Of a DNA stretch of 50,301 bases, positions 8,553 through 17,973 are shown in pieces. The notes beneath the pieces were generated by a model. That model saw only the letters and a program-made list of their open reading frames with translations. It was not told where the DNA came from and ran no database searches. A program made the position numbers and the translations under genes. The number at the start of each line of letters is the position of its first letter. Positions within the stretch are counted from its first letter, which is position 1. Origin of the DNA: Caballeronia udeis (lineage in GTDB: Bacteria; Pseudomonadota; Gammaproteobacteria; Burkholderiales; Burkholderiaceae); the NCBI RefSeq assembly GCF_001544555.2, contig NZ_FCOK02000076.1, positions 1-50,301 on the forward strand, in the 5' to 3' direction.

Positions 8553-8924
8553 TCAACCGCGCGTCAGGATCACGACGCCGATCAGGATAATGCCGATACC
8601 GACCAGTCGCTGCAATGTCAGGACTTCGCCGAATAAATACCACGCCGCGAACGCGTTCACCACGTATCCGAGCGAGAGCATGGGGTAGGCGATAGAGACG
8701 TCGACCCGTGACAATCCCACAATCCACACCACCACACTGAACACGTAGCAGGTCAGTCCGCCGATGATCGGCCACTGCGTCGCGATCTTGAAACCGATCG
8801 GTACGATGTTCCCCGGCGTGAACTCGAAATGGCCCACGGCGTTCACGCCTGCTTTGAGCAGCAACTGCGCACCGGCGTTCAGCATGACGCCGGTGATGAT
8901 GCAAATAAAGGATATCGGGTTCAT
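8553..8924 (-). CDS. ArnE-like SMR/EamA membrane protein
   Basis: 123-residue very hydrophobic protein with four predicted membrane segments (about 3-22, 50-70, 75-93 and 100-120) and the SMR/ArnE-type pattern GVMLNAGAQLLLKAG near the N terminus. In enterobacteria ArnE and ArnF together flip Ara4N-phosphoundecaprenol across the inner membrane. Its place between arnT and arnB supports that role. Only one such gene is present in this operon, so it may work as a homodimer, or the partner may be encoded elsewhere. The assignment to ArnE rests on context more than on sequence. Confidence 0.8.
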   Translation of the reverse strand: MNPISFICIITGVMLNAGAQLLLKAGVNAVGHFEFTPGNIVPIGFKIATQWPIIGGLTCYVFSVVVWIVGLSRVDVSIAYPMLSLGYVVNAFAAWYLFGEVLTLQRLVGIGIILIGVVILTRG

Positions 8925-9040
8925 CGTCGGCCGTAATAGGGTTTTTTAGCGGAGCGCCGCGAGGCGCAAGGCTTCGTAGCGTCTCCGGCTTCTATATCCG
9001 CTGGCGCCCGGTGATCCGGTCAACGGGCGGCGCCATTGTT

Positions 9041-10714
9041 TCAAGGCTGCGGTTTTTCGACAATCACCCTTCGGGCGTCCCGAGCAATCACCTGCATGGG
9101 CACGTGCTTCGCCAGCAATTCGTCATACCGGCCGGGCGGTATCAGCGCAAGGCCGTAGGGTTGCGCATCCCAGCGCTGAATCCACTCATCAATGGTCGGC
9201 ACCCACTTTTGGGGTTCCGTTGTGACCCCAAATTTCAGCTCGTCAGGTTCCTGGACCATGATCATGGTGTGGCCGAGATAGAACGGCATGGTGTGATCGA
9301 GTTTGGCGACCGAATAGAACGGCGTGTCGGCAGGTAATCTGGCCATGGCGGCTTTCACCGCAGGCACCAGTTGCACGCCCGAACTTTCGCGGCCGAACAC
9401 CTCGTGGCCGGTGCCGGCGATCGTGCCCATCAGCAGCCAGGCGGTTCCCAGCAACACCACGCCGCCGATCGAACTGCGCCGGTTGAGCCAGATGGCGGCA
9501 AGCGTCACCACGAAGGCCACGCCGAGCGCGGCGTACACCCAGACCTGGAATTCCCTGTACAGCGCGTTGGGCGTGTTACCGCCGCCCATCCGGCCGAGGA
9601 AGATCGCGCCAAATGCCGCCACCACGAGAAATACCGCGTATCCGGTCAAATGCCGGTGCCACTGCGCGCGCGTGAGCAAGGGCAGGTAGATCGCGATCAG
9701 CAATGCAATGGCGGGCGCGATTGGCAGGGTGTACGACAGCAGCTTCGAATGCGACGCGCTGAAGAACAGGAAGATGAACACCGACCAGACCACGAGCAGC
9801 ATGACCGGTGCAAAGCCGTTCGGCTGGCGCGGCACCTTCAGCGCATGCCGCACGCTCTGGAACACCACGGAGAGCCAGGGCAGGAATCCGACAATCAGCA
9901 CGGGCACGAAGTAATAAAACGCACCCGGACGGTTCTGTTCGGGGGTCAGATAGCGCTGGAATTGCTGCACGATGAAAAAGAAGTTCAGGAACTCCGGATT
10001 CTTCATCTGGACCAGCACGAACCACGGCGTGGCGATCACGAGGAACAGGATCAGCCCGCTGCCGATGTAAAGGCGCCGCCAGAGGGCCCAGTCACGCGCG
10101 ATCAGCGTATAGAGCACCAGCACCGCACCTGGCAGGATCAGGCCGATCAGCCCCTTCGACAACAGCGCGAGCGCCATCCCGGTCCAGCACAGCCACATCC
10201 AGATCCGGACCTCGCGCGCCGGCAGGTTCGGACGCTGCGCCAGCAGCAAGCTGCAGAGCGTGAGTTGCATCCAGAACGACAGGCCCATGTCGAGTGTGTC
10301 GAAATGGCCCATCAGGTTCCAGTACGGCGACGTCGCGAGCACGACGGCCGCGCAGAACCCGGTCACGCCATTGAACACCCGCGCCCCGGTGTAGCCGATC
10401 AGCAGCACGCCGGCAAAGCCGGTCAACGCCGTATAAAGGCGCGCTTGCCACTCGCCGATACCGAACCACGCGAACGTCAGTGCGTTCGCCCAGGTTTGCA
10501 GCGGGGGTTTTTCGAAATACTTGTAGCCGTTGTAACGCGGCGTGATCCAGTCGCCGGTCACGAACATTTCGCGCGCCATTTCCGCGTAACGGCCTTCGTC
10601 GCTCGGGACGAGATGGCGCAAGCCCAGCGGGGCGAACCAGATCACGGCGAGTGCCGCGATCAGCAATAAAAGCGAGAGGCGGGTGAGCGGTAGCCGGTAA
10701 GGCGTATCGTTCAT
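9041..10714 (-). CDS. arnT: ArnT-like lipid A Ara4N glycosyltransferase
   Basis: 557-residue GT83/PMT-family integral membrane enzyme with about 12 hydrophobic segments. It transfers Ara4N from undecaprenyl phosphate to lipid A on the periplasmic face, lowering negative charge and giving polymyxin resistance. The first loop holds VPSDEGRYAEMAREM with the acidic residue conserved in PMT enzymes, and YFEKPPLQTW follows. The start is uncertain: the ATG at 10714 (MNDTPYRLP) is nearest the first membrane segment, and 10762 is an in-frame alternative with no better ribosome binding site. It is the first gene of the minus-strand arn series, so the operon promoter should lie in 10715-11120, but I cannot point to it. 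Confidence 0.9.
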   Translation of the reverse strand: MNDTPYRLPLTRLSLLLLIAALAVIWFAPLGLRHLVPSDEGRYAEMAREMFVTGDWITPRYNGYKYFEKPPLQTWANALTFAWFGIGEWQARLYTALTGFAGVLLIGYTGARVFNGVTGFCAAVVLATSPYWNLMGHFDTLDMGLSFWMQLTLCSLLLAQRPNLPAREVRIWMWLCWTGMALALLSKGLIGLILPGAVLVLYTLIARDWALWRRLYIGSGLILFLVIATPWFVLVQMKNPEFLNFFFIVQQFQRYLTPEQNRPGAFYYFVPVLIVGFLPWLSVVFQSVRHALKVPRQPNGFAPVMLLVVWSVFIFLFFSASHSKLLSYTLPIAPAIALLIAIYLPLLTRAQWHRHLTGYAVFLVVAAFGAIFLGRMGGGNTPNALYREFQVWVYAALGVAFVVTLAAIWLNRRSSIGGVVLLGTAWLLMGTIAGTGHEVFGRESSGVQLVPAVKAAMARLPADTPFYSVAKLDHTMPFYLGHTMIMVQEPDELKFGVTTEPQKWVPTIDEWIQRWDAQPYGLALIPPGRYDELLAKHVPMQVIARDARRVIVEKPQP

Positions 10715-11120
10715 GAGTGTCGACCTGTCCGATGCCGCTTTCGCGGCGCTAGCAAAATTCATGGGGGGCTCGAGTTTGGCGCATTGGGGCTTAAGGGCGG
10801 CTTAACAGACACGCTTGCGGCAAACTCGCCGCGTACCCGGTGTCCGGCCAGCCCATGCAGGTTCCTCTGCAACGACCGGGCGCGCAAGCCAGCCAAACGG
10901 CCAGTCATTGTGCGCTTCGCCGACCGGCGCACGATTGCGGGCGTGAGCGTCATCGGGCGGTGCACAGAAAACAGGCGTTACCAGTGCCGATACCCGTACC
11001 GGCATCGACGCCGGGCGGCAGTTTATCGCACTGGCGCGCCGAATCCGCTCTCGCGCGTTGCCGCGGCGTTTGCGCCGGCATGCGCTTGACTTCCGCCGGC
11101 ACGCCTCGGCTACGTCTCCA
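10715..11120. other. region upstream of arnT, no gene seen
   Basis: About 400 GC-rich bases between arnT and the Mth938-domain gene. No reading frame has a plausible start with a ribosome binding site or recognisable protein. It probably holds the arn promoter, but no good sigma-70 boxes stand out. Confidence 0.4.
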
Positions 11121-11495
11121 TTACGCCTCGATCAGCAGCGCAGCCGCGACCCAGCGGCCTTCCGACATGAGAATGTTGTAAGTACGGCATGCGGCGCCGA
11201 AATCCATTGTTTCCACCCCAATGCGTTGCCGGGAGAGCTTCGCGATGAGTCGCGGATGCGGAAAACGCAGGCGCGCGCCGCTGCCGAACACGACGACTTC
11301 AGGTGCGATCGCGATGAGCGCGTCGAAATCTTCCGGCGTCAGCGCGTCGAACGACGACACGGGCCACGCGATCACCGGCGTTTCCGGCATCACAATGATG
11401 CTGCCTTCGTGGCGTTGCAGATTGATCGCGACGTAATCGGCGCCGTAACTCGTGATGGTGTTGAGCGCGCCGCTGGCTTCCTGATGTAATTTCAA
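11121..11495 (-). CDS. Mth938-like domain (DUF498) protein
   Basis: 124-residue small protein of the Mth938/DUF498 family, whose members have a compact alpha/beta fold and no settled bacterial function (a mitochondrial relative, NDUFAF3, helps complex I assembly). Recognisable stretches are YGADYVAINLQRHEGS, MPETPVIAWP, EVVVFGSGARLRFP and GVETMDFGAACRTYNIL. I chose a TTG start at 11495 (LKLHQEASGAL) because homologues begin at MKLHQ and GGAA lies 7 nt upstream. A GTG at 11624 would add 43 residues of atypical sequence. It is transcribed away from alaA. Confidence 0.8.
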   Translation of the reverse strand: MKLHQEASGALNTITSYGADYVAINLQRHEGSIIVMPETPVIAWPVSSFDALTPEDFDALIAIAPEVVVFGSGARLRFPHPRLIAKLSRQRIGVETMDFGAACRTYNILMSEGRWVAAALLIEA

Positions 11496-12043
11496 ATCGA
11501 TATTCCGACAGGCGGGTTGATGGCGAGAGGTGACTGCGCGAGGGGCCTGTGACAACGGGACGCCCTGGCGCGCAATGCAGCTTTCACGGGCTCGCGCGAG
11601 CACCTGGATGAAGCCAATGTGCACGCGGCTACCGGTGGCGCATTGCGAAAGTCACGGATAATCCGCTAAATTATAACTTTTCAGCCGCCGGCGGGTTGCG
11701 AGCCCGGGGCGGCGCATTGCATCGCGTGCTGCCACAAGCTGCTTCTCGACACGCAAAACGCGGCGTTTTGCCTTGGCCTGATGGCCATAAGCTCACACGA
11801 TTCCGCCCAAACCTGCCTCTATCCGGCGCATTTTCGCTAGACTGCCTGTTCCGCGTCGCTACTTAACGTTTCTGCGCGGTGTCCGGTCCGTTTGACGTCT
11901 CGGTTCGACTCGTTTTGCGCTCTGCGTCTTGAACGCCGGGCGAAAACACCGGCGTGGCCTGCGGTGCGCCGAGTCAGCGGATCTGACTTGTTAACTTTAT
12001 TTGCCGATTTTTCCTGGTCCAGAGCCTGATTCCCAGTAACCCA
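11496..12043. other. divergent intergenic region, Mth938 gene / alaA
   Basis: 548 bases without a supported gene. It holds a perfect minus-strand -10 hexamer TATAAT at 11670-11675 (weak -35), which may serve the Mth938-domain gene with a leader of about 165 nt. An 8-bp hairpin GCAAAACG/CGTTTTGC lies at 11753-11771 without a T run. AT-rich sequence before 12010 may belong to the alaA promoter, but I cannot place its boxes. Confidence 0.45.
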
Positions 12044-13297
12044 GTGAGCTTTCCCGCCGTGAAACCGATTCTAAAATCCAATAAATTGCAGAATGTCTGT
12101 TACGACATTCGCGGACCCGTGCTCGAGCACGCGAAGCGGCTGGAGGACGAGGGCCACCGGATCATCAAGCTCAATATCGGCAACCTTGCGTCGTTCGGCT
12201 TTGACGCGCCGGACGAGATCATCCAGGACATGATCCGCAACCTGCCCACGTCGTCGGGGTATTCGGACTCGAAGGGCGTGTTCGCCGCACGCAAGGCGAT
12301 CATGCATTACAGCCAGCAAAAAGGCGTGGCAGGCGTGGAACTGGACGACATCTATATTGGCAACGGCGCGTCCGAGCTGATCGTGATGGCCATGCAAGGC
12401 CTGCTTAACGACGGCGACGAAGTGCTGCTGCCTGCGCCGGACTACCCGCTGTGGACAGCCGCGGTAAGCTTGTCGGCCGGCACGCCGGTGCATTATCTGT
12501 GTGACGAATCGGCCGGCTGGATGCCCGATCTGGACGACTTGCGCTCGAAGATCACGTCGAATACGAAGGCGCTGGTCATCATCAACCCGAACAACCCGAC
12601 CGGCGCGCTGTATTCGGACGAGTTGCTAAAGGACATGATCGAGATCGCGCGCAAGCACGGCCTGATCATTTTCGCCGACGAGGTCTACGACAAGATCGTC
12701 TACGACGGCCGCAAGCACACGGCGGTCGCGGCATTGTCCGAAGACGTGCTGACGGTCACGTTCAACAGCTTGTCGAAAAGTTACCGGGCCTGCGGGTATC
12801 GCGCGGGCTGGATGTTCATCTCCGGGCTGACGGGTGAAAACCGCCGCATCGCCCATGACTATATGGAAGGGCTCGGCATCCTGGCCTCCATGCGCCTGTG
12901 CGCGAACGTGCCGGGGCAATATGCCATCCAGACGGCGCTCGGCGGTTACCAGAGCATCAACGACCTGATCGTGCCGGGCGGCCGCCTGTTCAAGCAGCGG
13001 GAACTTGCTTACGACATGCTGACTGCGATTCCCGGCGTGAGTTGCGTGAAGCCGCAGGCGGCGCTGTACATGTTCCCGAAGCTCGACCCGAAGATGTATC
13101 CGATTGTCGACGACCAGCAGTTCATTACGGATCTGTTGCTCGAAGAACGCACGCTGCTTGTGCAGGGCACCGGCTTCAACTGGCCGACGCCCGATCATTT
13201 CCGCGTGGTGTTCCTGCCGAACGTGGATGATCTCGCCGACTCGATCAACCGTATCGCGCGCTTTCTCGATGGTTATCGAAAACGTCACTCTGTCTAA
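12044..13297 (+). CDS. alaA: AlaA-type alanine/pyruvate aminotransferase
   Basis: Up to 417-residue class I/II PLP aminotransferase, close to E. coli AlaA (YfbQ), which makes alanine from pyruvate and glutamate. Shared features are KSNKLQNVCYDIRGPV at the N terminus, NPNNPTGALYS, FADEVYDKIVYDG, and the PLP lysine Lys245 in NSLSKSYRACGYRAGW. The start is uncertain: GTG at 12044 gives MSFPAVKPIL, and GTG at 12059 gives MKPILKS, closer to AlaA proteins; neither has a strong ribosome binding site. It is followed closely by hom and thrC, so amino-acid biosynthesis genes are co-transcribed. Its stop codon lies inside a 19-nt tandem duplication. Confidence 0.92.
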   Translation: MSFPAVKPILKSNKLQNVCYDIRGPVLEHAKRLEDEGHRIIKLNIGNLASFGFDAPDEIIQDMIRNLPTSSGYSDSKGVFAARKAIMHYSQQKGVAGVELDDIYIGNGASELIVMAMQGLLNDGDEVLLPAPDYPLWTAAVSLSAGTPVHYLCDESAGWMPDLDDLRSKITSNTKALVIINPNNPTGALYSDELLKDMIEIARKHGLIIFADEVYDKIVYDGRKHTAVAALSEDVLTVTFNSLSKSYRACGYRAGWMFISGLTGENRRIAHDYMEGLGILASMRLCANVPGQYAIQTALGGYQSINDLIVPGGRLFKQRELAYDMLTAIPGVSCVKPQAALYMFPKLDPKMYPIVDDQQFITDLLLEERTLLVQGTGFNWPTPDHFRVVFLPNVDDLADSINRIARFLDGYRKRHSV

Positions 13298-13325
13298 ACC
13301 TCTCTTCTCTGTCTAAACCTCTCTT
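13288..13325. repeat. perfect 19-nt tandem duplication
   Basis: CTCTGTCTAAACCTCTCTT occurs twice in direct succession (13288-13306 and 13307-13325). The first copy contains the alaA stop codon; the second lies in the 45-nt alaA-hom gap. It looks like a recent slippage duplication. Confidence 0.9.
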
Positions 13326-13342
13326 ATAAGACTCACGCTGCA

Positions 13343-14659
13343 ATGGAACCGATCAAAGTTGGCCTGCTGGGCTTCGGCACCGTCGGCAGCGGCACCTTCA
13401 CGGTGCTGCGCCGCAATCAGGAAGAAATCAAACGGCGCGCCGGACGGGGCATCGAAATTACGCGCATCGCGGTGCGCACGCCATCGAAGGTGCAGGGCGC
13501 GGCGGGCATTGACGTCACGACCGACTTCAACGCGGTCGTCGACGACCCTTCCATCGACATCGTGGCCGAGATGATCGGCGGCACGGGCGTCGCGCGTGAA
13601 CTGGTGCTGCGCGCCATCGCCAACGGCAAGCACGTGGTGACGGCGAACAAGGCGCTCCTGGCTGTACACGGTAGCGAGATTTTTGAAGCGGCCAGCAAGA
13701 AGGGCGTGATGGTGGCGTTCGAAGCGGCGGTCGCGGGCGGTATTCCGATCATCAAGGCGCTGCGCGAAGGGCTGACGGCGAACCGCATCCAGTACATCGC
13801 GGGCATCATCAACGGGACGACGAACTACATTCTCTCGGAGATGCGCGACCGCGGGCTCGACTTCGCGACCGCGCTGAAAGCGGCCCAGGAACTGGGTTAT
13901 GCCGAAGCCGATCCCACCTTCGACATTGAAGGCGTGGACGCTGCACACAAGGTCACGATCATGAGCGCGATCGCGTTCGGCGTGCCCGTGCAATTCGACC
14001 GGGCTTACGTGGAAGGGATCAGCAAGCTCGACGCCATCGATATCCGCTATGCGGAAGATCTCGGCTACCGGATCAAGCTGCTGGGCATTGCGCGCCGCAC
14101 GGAGAAGGGCATCGAATTGCGTACGCATCCCACGCTGATCCCGGAAAAACGCTTGCTGGCGAACGTGGAAGGCGCGATGAACGCGGTGGTCGTGCACGGC
14201 GACGCCGTGGGCACCACGCTTTATTACGGCAAGGGCGCGGGCGCCGAGCCGACCGCGTCGGCCGTGGTCGCCGATCTCGTGGACGTCACGCGCCTGCATA
14301 CGGCCGACCCCGAGCACCGCGTGCCGCATCTGGCGTTCCAGCCGGACAGCCTCGCCAACACGCCGATCCTGCCGATCGAAGAGGTGACGAGCGGTTATTA
14401 CCTGCGCCTGCGCGTGGCGGACGTGACCGGCGTGCTGGCCAACATCACGCGCATTCTCGCCGACAAGGCCATTTCCATCGACGCGTTGCTGCAGAAGGAA
14501 TCGGAGCACGTGGACGGCGAGGACAAGGGCGAGACCGACATCATCCTGATCACGCATGTGACGGTGGAAAAGCAGGTCAACGCGGCGATCGAGCAGATCG
14601 AAGCGCTCTCCACGGTTGTGTCAAAGGTAACGAAGCTGCGCATGGAAGCGTTGAACTAG
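13343..14659 (+). CDS. hom: homoserine dehydrogenase
   Basis: 438-residue NAD(P)-dependent homoserine dehydrogenase that reduces aspartate semialdehyde to homoserine, the branch point to threonine and methionine. The N-terminal Rossmann motif is GLLGFGTVGSGTF (residues 8-20); VTANKALLA and AAVAGGIPIIK mark the active-site region. A C-terminal ACT domain (about 355-430) has YYLRLRVADVTGVLANITRIL and probably mediates threonine feedback. It is not fused to an aspartokinase. It sits 45 nt after alaA and 9 nt before thrC. Confidence 0.97.
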   Translation: MEPIKVGLLGFGTVGSGTFTVLRRNQEEIKRRAGRGIEITRIAVRTPSKVQGAAGIDVTTDFNAVVDDPSIDIVAEMIGGTGVARELVLRAIANGKHVVTANKALLAVHGSEIFEAASKKGVMVAFEAAVAGGIPIIKALREGLTANRIQYIAGIINGTTNYILSEMRDRGLDFATALKAAQELGYAEADPTFDIEGVDAAHKVTIMSAIAFGVPVQFDRAYVEGISKLDAIDIRYAEDLGYRIKLLGIARRTEKGIELRTHPTLIPEKRLLANVEGAMNAVVVHGDAVGTTLYYGKGAGAEPTASAVVADLVDVTRLHTADPEHRVPHLAFQPDSLANTPILPIEEVTSGYYLRLRVADVTGVLANITRILADKAISIDALLQKESEHVDGEDKGETDIILITHVTVEKQVNAAIEQIEALSTVVSKVTKLRMEALN

Positions 14660-14668
14660 GGCTCTCAA

Positions 14669-16114
14669 ATGAACTACATCTCCACGCGCGGCGCCGGTAC
14701 CGGCGAGCGCCATACTTTCTCCGACATCCTGCTCGGCGGTCTCGCGAAGGACGGCGGCCTGTATTTGCCCGCGGAATATCCGCGCGTCACGGCGGATGAA
14801 CTGACCGCCTGGCGGTCGCTTTCCTACGCGGATCTGGCCTACGAAATCCTGCGCAAATTCAGCGACGACATTCCCGCCGAGGACCTGCGCTCGCTCACAC
14901 GCCGCACTTATACGGCCGGCGTCTACAGCAATGTTCGCGATTCCGAAAGCGCGGTGCAGATCACGCCGCTGAAAACGTTGGGCGATGAGGGCGGCACAAC
15001 CCTGTCATTGCTGGAGTTGTCGAACGGACCGACGCTCGCGTTCAAGGACATGGCCATGCAGTTGCTCGGCAACCTGTTCGAGTACACGCTCGCCAAGCAA
15101 GGGCAGACGCTGAACATTCTTGGCGCAACCTCAGGCGACACGGGCAGCGCGGCGGAATACGCAATGCGCGGCAAGCAAGGCGTGCGCGTTTTCATGCTGT
15201 CACCGCATCAGAAGATGAGCGCGTTTCAGACGGCGCAGATGTTTTCGCTGCAGGACCCGAACATCTTCAACCTGGCGGTGATCGGCAACTTCGACAATTG
15301 CCAGGACATCGTCAAAGCGGTGTCGAACGATCACGCGTTCAAAGCGGCCAACAAGATCGGCACGGTCAATTCGATCAACTGGGCGCGCGTGGTGGCGCAG
15401 GTCGTCTATTACTTCAAGGGCTATTTCGCTGCGACGAAGTCGAACGCCGAGCGGGTGTCGTTCACGGTGCCGTCGGGCAATTTCGGCAACGTCTGCGCCG
15501 GGCATATCGCTCGGATGATGGGTTTGCCGATCGAGCAACTGGTCGTGGCCACCAATGAAAACGACGTGCTCGACGAGTTCTTCCGCACCGGGGTGTATCG
15601 CGTGCGCACGGCAGCAGAGACGTACCACACGACCAGCCCGAGCATGGATATCTCGAAAGCATCGAATTTCGAGCGTTTCGTGTTCGATCTGCTCGGACGC
15701 GATCCGGCGCGCGTGCTGCAGCTTTTCCGCGACGTGGAAGAAAAAGGTGGATTCGACCTCGCCGCCAGCGGTGACTTTGGGCGCGTGAAGGAATTTGGAT
15801 TTGTATCAGGACGCAGCAGCCATGCAGATCGGGTGGACACCATTCGCGACGCGTTCAAGCGTTACGGCACCATGATCGATACCCACACAGCCGACGGCCT
15901 GAAGGTCGCGCGCGAGCACCTGAGCCCGGGCGTGCCAATGATCGTGCTGGAAACCGCCCAGCCGATCAAGTTCGGCGAGACCATCCGCGAGGCGCTCGAG
16001 CGTGAACCGGAGCGGCCGGCGGCGTTTATCGGTATCGAAGAATTGCCACAGAAATTCGATATCGTGGCGGCCGACGCCGCGCTGGTGAAGGCGTATATCG
16101 CGGAGCGCATCTAG
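14669..16114 (+). CDS. thrC: threonine synthase
   Basis: 481-residue PLP enzyme of the long threonine synthase class that converts O-phospho-homoserine to threonine and phosphate. The family N terminus MNYISTRG is present. The PLP lysine is Lys126 in LAFKDMAMQLLG, and the phosphate/PLP-binding loop reads GATSGDTGSAAEYA. It starts 9 nt after hom, so it is translated from the same message. Homoserine kinase (thrB), which supplies its substrate, is not in this window. Confidence 0.97.
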   Translation: MNYISTRGAGTGERHTFSDILLGGLAKDGGLYLPAEYPRVTADELTAWRSLSYADLAYEILRKFSDDIPAEDLRSLTRRTYTAGVYSNVRDSESAVQITPLKTLGDEGGTTLSLLELSNGPTLAFKDMAMQLLGNLFEYTLAKQGQTLNILGATSGDTGSAAEYAMRGKQGVRVFMLSPHQKMSAFQTAQMFSLQDPNIFNLAVIGNFDNCQDIVKAVSNDHAFKAANKIGTVNSINWARVVAQVVYYFKGYFAATKSNAERVSFTVPSGNFGNVCAGHIARMMGLPIEQLVVATNENDVLDEFFRTGVYRVRTAAETYHTTSPSMDISKASNFERFVFDLLGRDPARVLQLFRDVEEKGGFDLAASGDFGRVKEFGFVSGRSSHADRVDTIRDAFKRYGTMIDTHTADGLKVAREHLSPGVPMIVLETAQPIKFGETIREALEREPERPAAFIGIEELPQKFDIVAADAALVKAYIAERI

Positions 16115-16273
16115 GCTCGGGGTGGCGGCGCTGGGCGATATCGGCGGGCGACACGGGGCAACCCTGAACACCCGTCGTGGCGTCATTTGCGGTGTCATGC
16201 GCAGGCCGCTGGACGTGCGGCCGGCGCCCTCACGCGCGCAGCTTTGCGCTGCAATGCCGCAACTCGCCCCGAA

Positions 16274-16285
16274 AACTGCTAAAAT
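16274..16285 (+). promoter_or_regulatory. candidate extended -10 promoter of the ABC-F gene
   Basis: TAAAAT at 16280-16285 is preceded by TGC, giving an extended -10 element, about 40 nt before the GTG start. The -35 region is poor, as is common for extended -10 promoters. Confidence 0.5.
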
Positions 16286-16324
16286 TGCAGGTTTTTCGCC
16301 GTACACCATTCAAAAGGACGCGCT

Positions 16325-17917
16325 GTGCTGTCTACTGCCAACATCACCATGCAATTCGGGCCGAAGCCCCTCTTCGAGAACATTTCGGTCAAGTTCGGGG
16401 AAGGAAATCGCTACGGCCTGATCGGGGCGAACGGCTGCGGCAAATCCACGTTCATGAAGATTCTGGGCAGTGACCTGGAGCCGAGCTCCGGCAACGTGAT
16501 GCTCGAGCCGAACGTGCGTCTGGGCAAGCTGCGTCAGGATCAGTTTGCGTATGAAGACATGCGCGTGCTCGACGTCGTGATGATGGGTCACACGGAAATG
16601 TGGAACGCGATGTCCGAACGCGACGCTATTTACGCGAATCCCGACGCCACCGACGACGACTACATGCACGCCGCCGAACTCGAAGCGAAGTTCGCCGAAT
16701 ACGGCGGCTATACGGCCGAAGCACGCGCCGGAGAGTTGCTGCTGGGCATTGGCATTGCGATCGAAGACCATACCGGCCCGATGAGCAACGTCGCTCCGGG
16801 CTGGAAGCTGCGCGTGTTGCTTGCACAGGCGCTGTTTTCGAAGCCGGATGTGTTGCTGCTGGACGAACCGACCAACAACCTGGACATCACCTCCATTCGC
16901 TGGCTCGAGGACATACTGAACCAGTACAACTCGACCATGGTGATCATTTCCCATGATCGACACTTCCTGAACCAGGTCTGCACGCACATGGCGGACATGG
17001 ATTACGGCACGTTGAAGGTGTACCCGGGTAACTACGACGACTACATGCTGGCGTCAGCCCAGGCGCGCGAGCGTCAGGCGAATGCGAACCAGAAGGCGAA
17101 AGACAAAGTAGCCGACCTGCAGGACTTCGTGCGCCGGTTCTCGGCCAACAAGTCGAAGGCGCGTCAGGCGACCAGCCGTGCGAAACAGATCGAAAAGATC
17201 AAGATCGAGGAATTCAAGCCGTCGTCGCGGCAGAATCCGTTCATTCGCTTTGAATTCGAGAAAAAACTGCACAACATTGCGGTGGTGGCGACCAACATCA
17301 CCAAGAAATACGACCGGACGATCTTCAATCACTTCAGCCTGAGCGTTCAGCCGGGCGAGCGGATTGCGATCATCGGCGAGAACGGTGCGGGCAAGACCAC
17401 GTTGCTGCGCGCGTTGAAGGGCGCAATCGAACTGGACGGCGGTACGGTCAAGTGGGCCGAAAACGCGCTGGTCGGATATATGCCGCAGGACACGTACGAA
17501 GAGTTTCCGAAGGACGAGACGCTGACCGACTGGGTCGACCAGTATCGTCAGGACGGCGACGACGACCAGATGGTCCGTGGCACGCTGGGCCGTTTGCTGT
17601 TCAACGCCGACGACATCAAGAAATCGGTGAAGGTGCTGTCGGGCGGTGAAAAAGGCCGGATGATCTGGGGCAAGCTGATGCTCGGGCGCCCGAACGTGTT
17701 GCTGATGGACGAGCCGACGAATCACATGGACATGGAATCGATCGAGTCCTTGCAGATCGCGTTGGAGAAGTACGAAGGCACGCTGATCTTCGTGTCCCAT
17801 GACCGGGAGTTCGTGAATGGACTGGCGAACCGGATCATCGAGGTGAAGAACGACGGCACACTGCGCGACTTCGGCGGCACGTACGAGGAATTCCTGACGA
17901 GCCAGGGTATTCAGTAA
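16325..17917 (+). CDS. ybiT: ABC-F family ATPase, YbiT type
   Basis: 530-residue soluble protein with two ABC ATPase domains and no membrane segment, so a ribosome-associated ABC-F factor rather than a transporter. Domain 1 has Walker A GANGCGKS (about 38-45) and LLDEPTNNLD; domain 2 has GENGAGKT and LMDEPTNHMD. They are joined by a basic linker (about 240-310). The first signature motif is replaced by NVAPGWKLRVLLAQAL, while the second is LSGGEKGRM. The N terminus MLSTANITMQFGPKPLFENI matches YbiT rather than EttA or Uup. The GTG start is supported by AAGGA 8-12 nt upstream. The terminator at 17974-18016 ends the transcript. Confidence 0.92.
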   Translation: MLSTANITMQFGPKPLFENISVKFGEGNRYGLIGANGCGKSTFMKILGSDLEPSSGNVMLEPNVRLGKLRQDQFAYEDMRVLDVVMMGHTEMWNAMSERDAIYANPDATDDDYMHAAELEAKFAEYGGYTAEARAGELLLGIGIAIEDHTGPMSNVAPGWKLRVLLAQALFSKPDVLLLDEPTNNLDITSIRWLEDILNQYNSTMVIISHDRHFLNQVCTHMADMDYGTLKVYPGNYDDYMLASAQARERQANANQKAKDKVADLQDFVRRFSANKSKARQATSRAKQIEKIKIEEFKPSSRQNPFIRFEFEKKLHNIAVVATNITKKYDRTIFNHFSLSVQPGERIAIIGENGAGKTTLLRALKGAIELDGGTVKWAENALVGYMPQDTYEEFPKDETLTDWVDQYRQDGDDDQMVRGTLGRLLFNADDIKKSVKVLSGGEKGRMIWGKLMLGRPNVLLMDEPTNHMDMESIESLQIALEKYEGTLIFVSHDREFVNGLANRIIEVKNDGTLRDFGGTYEEFLTSQGIQ

Positions 17918-17973
17918 CACGGCACGGATTACATCCCGCGCAACGCTGTACTCTGCTAACCGAAACAAGCTTC

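Noticed and set aside
9371..10669. 432-codon open frame on the plus strand opposite arnT
   Set aside because: Shadow of the membrane protein gene; the His/Arg/Gln-rich translation is typical of an antisense frame.
10784..11089. 101-codon frame upstream of arnT
   Set aside because: Arg/Ala/Pro-rich, no ribosome binding site, no family; more likely promoter and leader DNA.
11753..11771. Rho-independent terminator in the alaA upstream region
   Set aside because: The stem is perfect but only 8 bp, there is no T run after it, and no gene ends nearby on either strand.
13298..13342. thr-type leader-peptide attenuator before hom
   Set aside because: The gap is only 45 nt, has no threonine-rich leader peptide and no terminator hairpin; the 19-nt duplication explains the repeat seen.
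13313..14557. 414-codon open frame on the minus strand opposite hom
   Set aside because: Shadow of homoserine dehydrogenase; no recognisable domain.
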